Below the pieces are notes generated by a model that saw only the letters and a list, made by a program, of their open reading frames with translations, did no database searches and was not told the origin of the DNA. 64,000 nucleotides of DNA from Lactarius indigo (Eukaryota > Basidiomycota > Agaricomycetes > Russulales > Russulaceae): NCBI GenBank assembly GCA_025766275.1, contig JAFKAC010000074.1:124001-188000 (forward strand). The letters run 5' to 3'. The translations under genes were made by a program, and so were the position numbers. Below are positions 56,183-64,000 of the stretch, one piece after another (positions within the stretch are counted from its first letter, which is position 1; the number at the start of each line of letters is the position of its first letter).

Positions 56183-58943
56183 ATGTCTGACTTTGAGAAT
56201 CTTGACGACGACTTTGACGACGACTTTGATCTGATTGACGATACCCCTCCAGGACTCTTCCCACCGGACTCAGGCTCGGTACCCAACGGTGATGACGAGG
56301 ACGACAACGGGTTGGGCATCCAGTACATGCCGAAACCCCCACTGAGGTCAAGACCCCCGATTGACTTTTCCGCACGACGCTCGACCGTTGACACTGACCT
56401 CGACTTCTCTGCGGCTGCTGCTTTCCCTCCTCCACGTTCTCACATGTCAGGCTCGACATTGCGCTCCAGTCTTCATCCTTCAACGGCCCCTTCATTTTCA
56501 CGCAAGACCTCTCTTGGTTCGGCTCCATTGGCAAGGCAGTTAAGGCTCCCTCCTGATGCCATTGCGGCACTCACCGACTCAGAACTCCTTCATAACCCTC
56601 AATACCGCAAGCTGCGCCGAGATCACGACCACTTGGCTTCCGTCCTTACCACGTACGTAGAACGAGAGCTCGCGGAGTTTCGTACCGCGAAGAGCGAAAG
56701 CTTGGGCTCTGACATATACCAAGGTGCGTGGTAATCTGCTTTCAAACCCGGATGATCGCTGACTCAATCCCATGACAGCGGTACCCCGCAGTGTAAATTC
56801 TTGCCGCGCGGACTCTCGTGGCGCGGACTCTCGCGCATCATCATTGGGGCCGAGCGATTCTGCATCTCAACAAACACGAACCGACGTCATGAAAGACAAG
56901 GCCATCGAGGATCTTCTGGAAAGCGTGGAGCCGCCGCCCATGCGCCCAGAATTTCTTCCGAAAACAGTGCTTTGGGACTTCGAAGATTGTGAAACCGACA
57001 AGTCGCAGGGAGATATCATCACAGACAAAAACAAGAGTCGACCGAAATTGAGCCTTGCTATCCGCCGCCCGAATGGTACGAAGATCTCAAATGCTGAACT
57101 CTCAAACATGCGACGCTCGGCGGAAATGATCGTTCAGAAGCTCATCAATTTCGTCAACTCGGACCCCCGTTCGGCCTGTGCTGGCGCCCCCAAGGCGCGG
57201 ACCAAGACCTTCATCAAGAAATACTTCACGGCTGAACATTATCGAGCTGTGCTTGACCTTGAAGCAGAGCAAAAGCTCCTTCGCTTGTGCTCAGCTCATT
57301 GGAAAGCTGACGCCTTTATTACTCAGGTCTTTCTGCGGCGAAGTAAAGAGAAAGCCATGGCAGCGATGAACGCCGCGCCTGCCACATCCCCACAGTCCAA
57401 CCTGTCCCTGGAGCCACCGACTGCGTTCGTCCCACAAATTCAGGAGGTGGCGCCCATGAATCTGACGAAGCGGGCTCTTGAGTTGAGCCCCGGCCCCAAA
57501 TCACCTTCGGCATCGCACGCCCAAAAGCGCAACAAAGACAACCACGTGCCAGCGGTTTCCGGACAGAAGACTATAGGCTCTAGAGGGCCCTTAAACCGTG
57601 AGTACTCTACTCAACAACGTCCAAACCCGCTGACGTGGTACTTGTGCACAGAGAACCAACGTCCTGCTGCACGCAAGATCACTCCCACGTTCCTCAACCG
57701 CACCAAGATGACTTGTGCGGAACCTGCGCCAACGAGTCTTCGTCTTCTTCACGTTGATCCATCGGGTGCGTCTCTCACGTGTACACTTACAGCATACTGA
57801 TATGAAGTTGTGTTCCCAGTCGACAACCTCGTTGGTGAGTCGAAACGCTCTGCACTTACGCTCCCACTGACTGCGTCTTCACAGCGACCCTCACATCCAA
57901 ATTCCCTTCCCTAACAAACGCCCCCCGTCTTCTTTACTCCATGAGTGCGCAGTCGTCGTTCAAGGAAGGCAAACCTTCCGAGCAAGTCGCGACGCTCCTT
58001 GAGCGTGTCCAATTCGCGGACCCGTGTTCACCCGACATTGACGAGGACAACATGTGCCAAGGCTGGGGGCATTACCAGTTCACGGCGGGTGGTATCAGCC
58101 CGGCATCCTCGCTTACCAGTTGGGAGAAGGTTGGCAGCGTCGCTACTGCCTTCAAGCTCGTGGCAGCCGCCATCAAGACGTGCCAAGAAGCAAGATCGAT
58201 GTGCTCGAACGCCGGAATGCCGAAGACGAGTGGGTTCATCAGCGATGCGTACCTCGAGAAGATTCTCGAGTGTCTCGAGAGTTGCTGGGTTGGCACTGGC
58301 AGGGTACGTATTCAATACACTTTCCCTGTTTTTTTTTAACCTATCTTAGGTGTTCACTTCTTCTCAAAATCGTGTCCCACTTCCCACCACTCCTTCGTAT
58401 CGCGACGTTGCAATGTCACCTCCACCGCGTGGGCCTGTGATTAGGATCAAGCGGCCAGCTCTTCCCGCCGATGTTGCCGCAAGCAAAATCCCCGAGGTTC
58501 CTACAGGAACCGACTCTACCACCCAGCCCCCCGCCACCACAGAACCCACAGAGCCTTCCGTGGGGCTAGATGAGGTGCGTCGGTGTTTGTAGTTATACCC
58601 TCTCCCACCCACCGCCTCTAGGGTGCTCAAGCAAGTGCCGCGTCGCTCAAGCTCCTTCAAGTCTCGGAGCTCCTGGCCTGGTTCGGCGACAACAAGCTTA
58701 GCGCCCCGAAGTGGAAGCGGAAGGACGGTACGTCGTGTGTTCTAAGCCCAGTAATATTAACTATAGCCTGGGCAGATCTCGTCGATGCCATCGTCAAGTC
58801 CCCCGAGTTAGCACACATTTCCGAGTCGACCGTCAAGGAAATCATCGAGAAGGTAAGATCCTCATTGTCCGTAGCATTCAACTCTGACTTACTGTTGCCA
58901 GCGCAAGGCGAAAAAAGGGCCACCAAAGCCACTCGCTGCGTGA
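56183..58943 (+). CDS. Unknown 785-aa protein with SAP-like C-terminal motif, second gene of the element
   Basis: Nine exons (56183-56723, 56779-57597, 57652-57765, 57820-57834, 57885-58303, 58350-58574, 58622-58727, 58776-58852, 58902-58943), including a 15-nt micro-exon, give one intact frame. It has a very acidic N-terminus (DDDFDDDFDLIDD), Ser/Pro-rich linkers, a helical basic domain (MRRSAEMIVQKLINFVNSDPRS... KTFIKKYFTAEHYRAVLDLE, about 305-375), a second folded region with GWGHYQFTAGG and AAIKTCQEARSMCSNAG (about 530-610), and a SAP-like hairpin LLQVSELLAWFGDNKLSAPKWKRKDDLVDAIV near 715-750, ending with a basic tail. No full family recognised. Its place inside the inverted repeats, divergent from the transposase, suggests a DNA-binding partner comparable to plant TNPA; a captured host gene is the alternative. 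Confidence 0.7.
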
Positions 58944-59039
58944 CTAGCGTATGCCCATCGAATACACTGCTGCGCGCAGGCAGCTACGACTGCCCTTGAT
59001 CCCGGCATGCTCTCGCTCGTATTCGGTTGAGGGGTTTTT

Positions 59040-59574
59040 TTTTCTAATATTTGGACTTTCCGACGTACATACACGACTTGATACGACTCCCCCTCGACCT
59101 GGCGTGACTACTAAATGAATAAAAATTTGACTGCGAAATGCATAAAAAGTACGCGGGATGACTAAGTTTGACCAATAACGACTAGAAAAACGACTTGATG
59201 ACGACTGCAACCGACTATGGATTGTACATCAATGACTTGATGTGACTTTTCGGAACTGGGAACGACTTGAATCGGACTTTGGGTGACTGAGATTGACTAC
59301 GTATTTAGCCATAATCGACTTGATGTGACTGTTGGTTGACCTAGATTGGACCAAGAACGACTACGAATTTGTCCCCCAATGACTAAAATTGACGTCGGAC
59401 GACTCAGATTGCCCATGCGTCGACTTTGCTCGACTTCGGCAAAGCCCCTCAACCTAGCTATTCGTAGTCGATCCTTAGTCACCAAAACTCACAATTCTTG
59501 CAAATATTCGTTTTTTAGTCGCGTTGACTACCCGATGACTATTTGGGGTAAACGGTCGACCAACAGCCGACTAA
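59040..59574 (-). repeat. Right subterminal AGTC array (GACT on plus strand)
   Basis: About 26 GACT words in 535 bp, often CGACTTGA, TGACTA or CGACTACG; about two are expected by chance. Read inward from the right tip these are AGTC words, as at the left end. Confidence 0.75.
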
Positions 59575-59590
59575 CCTTTTTTACTGAGGG
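59575..59590 (-). repeat. CACTA-like element right terminal inverted repeat
   Basis: Plus strand CCTTTTTTACTGAGGG, followed by TCA at 59591-59593. Confidence 0.85.
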
Positions 59591-59593
59591 TCA

Positions 59594-60802
59594 CCTGTGA
59601 TCGCGTGGTTCCTTGCTCAACTCAAATCTCAACTCGCCGCCTTCAAGTTTTGGGCATTACTGCATTACCCTTTGTTATGAAAATTCTCAATTCACATATA
59701 TATCCGTGACACTCCCAGAGGGTTCTTAGGGGTGGAAGGCCCTGGGATTCCTCGTTAACCCTTCATCGATTCATCCACCGTATTTACTAGTTGTGAACAG
59801 CCTGAGCGCGTACTAGTAGTGGCAGTCCATGAGGGCACTGTTCTATATACAGGTCTTCACAGTATTGCAGCACCAGTGTCTCGAAATTCTCCCGATCGTC
59901 ACGTCAGATTTTCGATGCCTTGGTGTGGGTTGACAACAGGAATTGTTTCTAACGGGGACATAACTTGGGCCATCCGTATTCAAGTTATCTACTTGGGCAA
60001 AAAAGTGAATGGATGCCCACTAGCGCGGCTCCCTTGCTCAGTTTGGATGGTGTCTTGACCGCGACCCAGGTGGATGCGGGATGCGGGAAAGGACGGACTT
60101 CCCCCCATCCGGTTTATTGGATAGCGTCGAAGGACTCGATAGTAATGTACGGCGCCGGCAGAGTTAGAACAGTGCTGGCTACCGTGACCCTAGTTGTTGT
60201 ATTGAGGCGTCGCACAAATTCAACAAGCTATGCTCGAGAGAAAGATGTTGCTGTGGTCTGCGTCTCTGTTTGGTGCATATTGGTACATGTGCTATGTGTA
60301 CCCTGGGTAGTCGAGTCATTCCTGCATTCCCACATTACGGTGCGTGGGCGCTCTAACCATATTCTAGCTCAGATGGTTCTGCCGATATATTACACCGAAC
60401 CACGGACATGAAACATCTGTTCTTTCTTTGGGAACTAGCAGCTGATACGGCAAGGAGCATTGCACAAAGTTTCATGTTGGAGAAGAAAGTTCACCATGCG
60501 CAACGGAGAAAGAAGAGCAGTTGTAGTACATCATATGAAGGAATCCTTAATCTCTAGCGAGGGGAAAGTCAGGACAAATAAGACCGAGCCTCAAACTAGA
60601 AAACTAAGATATCAATGCGGTGAGGGCGTTTTTTTCCCAGCGAGTGAAATACTAGGTAACACTGCCTTCATCATCGAGTCACGCATCATTGTGGAACTTC
60701 CTCGACAAAGTCAGCGGTCTAGTCGTTCCTCGAAAAACATGCACAAGCGCAAATCCTACCACTTCGTTAGGTTGGCTTAAATAGCCAGGCTCCACCGCCG
60801 GT
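59594..60802. other. Right flank of the CACTA-like element, no gene recognised
   Basis: About 1.2 kb. Frames at 59819-60411 and 60460-60780 have no motifs and poor coding character. Confidence 0.5.
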
Positions 60803-61285
60803 CTATGATGTCGTCGCGGCATCAGCCTTCCCAATTTTCTTGTCTCCGGGCCCCTTCCTTGGTCTATCGCCATCGGAGGAGGCAGAAAATGATAGGGGCG
60901 AGGGCGGCACAGGTGAGCCACCAGAACGGTATCTTTCCCGAAGAAGGGCAAGGGGTGAGGAGCGGGTCTTGGCTTTCTCTCCCCTCTGTAGTTTCGCAGG
61001 AAGGGGTGCGATGGTGGATGAGGATGGCGTAGTACCAGCGGGGTTGGCAGGAGTTGGTATATATTGGGGCGCGGCCTGTTTCTTCGAGGAGAGCGGAGGT
61101 GGCACAGACGTGGTGGAGGCGTCAGCTAGGCCGTACTTTCCCTGCAGCGTGGAGAACGCAGCAGCGTAATCCTTCTGTGGGGGAGGCCGCCTGGCTCTGT
61201 CCTGCTTTTTGGGGTCAAACGAGGACGACGTCGTATCTGTAGATAATAGGGAAATGGTTGAAGCCGTTGGGTCGGATTCTTCCAT
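60803..61285 (-). CDS. Small Ser/Pro-rich basic protein of unknown function
   Basis: A single exon of 160 codons with a true ATG at 61285. It starts with a Ser/Thr-rich stretch, then a basic patch (KKQDRARRPPPQKDY), the motif YAAAFSTLQGKYG, a long Pro/Ser linker, and a second motif SPLALLRERYRSGG before a Lys/Asp tail. Predicted disordered. The AAF..L...YG motif resembles DAVFGALSSTYG in the gene at 48228-48810; the two lie on the same strand on either side of the CACTA-like element. No function can be assigned. Confidence 0.6.
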   Translation of the reverse strand: MEESDPTASTISLLSTDTTSSSFDPKKQDRARRPPPQKDYAAAFSTLQGKYGLADASTTSVPPPLSSKKQAAPQYIPTPANPAGTTPSSSTIAPLPAKLQRGEKAKTRSSPLALLRERYRSGGSPVPPSPLSFSASSDGDRPRKGPGDKKIGKADAATTS

Positions 61286-62099
61286 CTTTTACTGTGTCAA
61301 GAATGGGAGGTGGAGAGATCGGGGGTTGTTTAGTCCTTTTAACGGTTTTTTTTTTGAGAAGGTCTCCTTCTCGCAGATGGAAAGAGATAAAGAGATAAAA
61401 GTGTTGGGAAATCGCGTGGACATGTTAGTGGCGCGAGCGCGCAAAAATCACTCTAACGAAAAAGATTACCCCAGAGGCAACATGTGCCCAGAGGCATAAG
61501 TCCGGGGATGCGAAAGGGACCGCACCTCCACTGAGTATCATACTCGGCGACCTTGACACTGGAAACTCTCTAGGCTCTGCCCTGGGTCCCTGCCTCAAAA
61601 CAAATCTGTAGTCGTTTCCCATCTGAGCTGCTGCGGACCTCAAGACAAGGCCCAAGTTTCAGAGTCGATTGTCCTAGGAATCATGTTCCTAGATGACATG
61701 GAAGTTGTTTCATCGGGCGCCAGTAGCAACTCATCTATCCGGGATGCCACATATACGTTAAGATTTAGATGAAAATGGAACGCTATGCATCATCAAGCTG
61801 CGATTGGAGGCAGAGAAGTTAATGGCCCACGTGAAAAAATAGTTGATTATCACTACAACCCACTTACTGTCACTGGCGTCTCTGCGCAGGCATTGCTTAG
61901 AGTATGCACAGAGCTGTGCGCTCAGCGCGCCGAATTCGGAAATGCCCGTAAGATGCTTTGTGCTGCTAATTGCGCACGTGACACGATGACAGCCCAAGGT
62001 CAGAACTGCGCAAGAAAGGTGTGAACGACCCTCCGCGGGAAAAAGAACTCTTCACACCGGTTCCGCATACCCGGGGATTACAGCCTACAAGTCCACATA
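61286..62099. other. Intergenic region, no gene recognised
   Basis: About 0.8 kb: the upstream region of the small protein gene and the 3' flank of PRMT3. No repeat or RNA gene seen. Confidence 0.5.
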
Positions 62100-64000
62100 C
62101 TATCGTACCTTATAGATCTGCACGACTACATCTGCCGGTGTTTCACTCCCCGTCTCTGAGCTGGTGCCCGGTTTGACTGCGTAGTGTACCTCAACGTCCA
62201 GCTCTCTCGAGTTCGTTTTGCTCTTTCGACAGTGGAATGTCCCTGCCACGGTCGTTCCTAGTACGGGGCGTTCAAGTGTAAGCACACCTAGCTTCCAAAC
62301 GAGACATTTCAGTACCTTCAGTGACCACGATAGGTTCACGCAGCAAGAAAATCGTATGCTTCCAATGCGTGGGCGTACTGCGGGGTCCCGTGCTGAAACT
62401 TATCATTCCCTGCCGGCTTTTTATGCTCTGTCGCCGGGGTACGCTGAGCCTGCGTCCGAGCGGCCATACTTCCGCGAGCTCGCTTCCATCGCGCGTCACA
62501 TGTACAGCTGTGTCTGATGAGATCGGAGACCCAGTAGTTTCGAAAAAAGTGTCGAAGTAAAGCACGAGGGCGTGGATTTTAGTACGTCGCGCGGCAGTTG
62601 AGACTAGCGTAAAAGGTGCGCTAAACTCCAGCCGTTTTGTCGTGACATCCCCAAGATAGATATCCTGCAAGTACATGAGTGCGAGACAAAGTAGGGAAAT
62701 AGTAATCGCACCTTGAGCATATACGGCTCACTCATCACTGTGTCGGGTCCTACGATATCCACAACAGCATCATTGAAAACGTCCTCTCCCATCACCGACA
62801 GATCAAAGCCTGGGATGATATCAGCACGAAGCAAGTCGTGATTGACTGACGCACCATATATATCGTTCCAAAAGCCAACTCTTTCCTTATAGATGCCACT
62901 CGCCTCGCTCAGACAGAGCATCATTCTACACTGGCTTGGAGCCATAACCCCACCAGGTTTAAGGAAGCGATCTCGTGCGGAGAGTACAGAGTCCAGCATT
63001 GACTCATAGAGCAAGGCATAGCCCATCCATTCGGAAATGATCACATCGACTTGCGTGATGTCATCTGGAAGGGATATGTGCTCCACCTTGCCCTGGATTA
63101 CACTGCGCACGTTGGATTAGATAAACTACAGAAAAGGACGACGGACGTTATAACATCTCCGTAACCATTGGCTTCGACAATTCTCCTGGCTTTAAGCGCA
63201 ATGTCGCTGGCATCGACGGCGATTACACGCTTTGCGCCGGCACGAGCAGCAAAGAGAGATAGAATTCCTGTCCCGCATCCAACATCTAAAACGATCGCAT
63301 CTTGGAAGAGTGCAGCACTGGTCATAATGAAAGACGCGTAAGAAGAGGTCCTAACTCTGTCCTGGATCATCACCGCGTGAATGTCTAAGAGAGAAACAAC
63401 ACTCAGATGGTAGGTGATGGGGTTTCGGACGGACCTACCATTTACTCCATAACTATCAAAGTAATGCGAGTCATCGTCACTTCTACTAGAGCCTGAGACG
63501 GGCTCGCCAGGGGCATCGATCGCTTCTCTAATGAGGGCGATATCCATACGCTGGCTAACCAGCGACCGATATTCGGCCAGCTCTTCCTTTGCCACGGTTA
63601 ATTTTGTTTCGAGTGTGGCAATTCTTCTCGTGGCAGAAACGAGGTCAGAAGGGACCACGGCCTTGGAACCATCCTCGCTATCGGACCAGCTATCCAGAGA
63701 GTTTACTGGCCCAGAATTAACAGGGAAAGGCTTGGCCTGCATAAGACTCACAAAGGAGGGGGTCGTCTTCTATCACAGGTAGCAGATAATCATCGGATAA
63801 GAATGGCTCCTTCCCGCTGAGTGCTTGCAGACTCGACGCCGGAGGTTTCTAAATGCCATCGTGAAATCCACACGAGAGCGATGAGATGGCGCCCATACCT
63901 CCTTCCTAATATAGTTTATGAGGCGGACACGATCATGGAAGTCGAGTGCTGTCGTAAACACTCTGTGTTAGGGGTTTCATGAAAGCAGCCGAGGAGCAGC
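62100..64000 (-). CDS. PRMT3: Protein arginine methyltransferase, PRMT3 type, 5' part outside window
   Basis: Exons visible: 63899-63962, 63752-63848, 63439-63705, 63147-63384, 62712-63102, 62316-62664, 62100-62257; earlier exons lie beyond 64000. The first exon carries LDFHDRVRLINYIRKE, which in PRMT3 follows the C2H2 finger, then SDDYLLPVIEDDPLL and a coiled-coil linker. The methyltransferase core is complete: IQDRVRTSSYASFI, motif I VLDVGCGTGILSLFAARAGA with IAVDAS, the double-E loop SEWMGYALLYESML, the THW loop TPTHWKHTIFLL, and the beta-barrel with GTFHCRKSKTNSRELDVEVHY, ending VVVQIYKVR. It makes asymmetric dimethylarginine; known PRMT3 proteins act on ribosomal protein uS5 in the cytosol. 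The last intron (62258-62315) joins VTEG to TTVAGTF. Confidence 0.9.

Larger units (their letters stand above)
49173..59590 (-). mobile_element. CACTA-like (EnSpm/Tnp2) DNA transposon, 10.4 kb, with captured host gene fragments
   Basis: Bounded by perfect 16-bp terminal inverted repeats CCCTCAGTAAAAAAGG (49173-49188 and inverted 59575-59590) and a 3-bp target duplication TCA (49170-49172, 59591-59593). Just inside each end lies an AGTC-rich array, in opposite orientation at the two ends. A 3-bp duplication, short inverted repeats and subterminal arrays are the hallmarks of the CACTA superfamily, and the element encodes a Tnp2-type transposase, although its tip starts CCC rather than CACTA. 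Contents from left: broken pieces of host genes (49.8-52.4 kb), the transposase (minus), and a divergent 785-residue gene (plus). Both element genes are intact after splicing. Confidence 0.82.

Noticed and set aside
62258..62315. A 28-nt intron in PRMT3 ending at GCTAG (plus 62288)
   Set aside because: Too short; using the next acceptor (GTACTAG) gives a normal 58-nt intron and a family-typical join VTEG-TTVAGTF.

Overview
The window is nuclear DNA of a filamentous basidiomycete, most likely an Agaricomycete. The evidence is compact host genes cut by many introns of about 45-65 bp (GTRNGY...YAG), Tf1/sushi-type Ty3/Gypsy chromoviruses, a multi-intron hAT transposase, a CACTA/Tnp2-type transposase, and host genes typical of these fungi. 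It has two halves.

Left half, 1-29763: a stack of nested transposons. The outer element is a hAT transposon whose left tip lies just outside the window and whose right tip is near 29763. A GGTGGTCGC-rich minisatellite inside it took two separate Gypsy insertions: Gypsy-1 (542-8359, minus strand, identical LTRs, intact ORFs) and Gypsy-2 (8887-24526, plus strand). Gypsy-2 was split in its protease region by Gypsy-3 (11292-19155, minus strand). All three have exact 5-bp target duplications, LTRs of 508-533 bp, a chromodomain, an 11-nt self-primer in place of a tRNA-primed site, and a gag frame that opens at GTG with no ATG in the leader. All nine LTR-LTR differences in Gypsy-2 and Gypsy-3 are CpG transitions, and all seven in-frame stops are TGA. 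The hAT transposase (25080-28556) has one frameshift.

Right half, 29764-64000: host genes plus a second large DNA transposon. On the minus strand are a YCII-domain protein, the beta subunit of geranylgeranyltransferase I (CDC43) and CCR4-NOT subunit NOT2. NOT2 is divergent from RNA polymerase III subunit RPC9, with 91 bp between the two ATGs. Next come a carboxylesterase pseudogene, an intact cytochrome P450, an intact aldehyde dehydrogenase and a small unknown protein. At the right edge are another small unknown protein and the 3' part of a PRMT3-type arginine methyltransferase.

The most notable unit is 49173-59590. It is a 10.4-kb CACTA-like transposon with perfect 16-bp terminal inverted repeats, a TCA target duplication and AGTC-rich subterminal arrays in inverted orientation. 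It carries a Tnp2-type transposase (1053 codons after splicing) and a divergent 785-residue gene ending in a SAP-like motif. Its left third holds broken pieces of unrelated host genes: kinetochore Spc7/KNL1 with introns kept, an antisense ankyrin repeat, and an EXPERA/EBP-like segment. This is the layout of a gene-capturing (Pack-type) element whose own transposition genes still look intact.

Gene models were built by hand from splice sites and checked for phase. Family calls rest on recognised motifs; no database search was possible.
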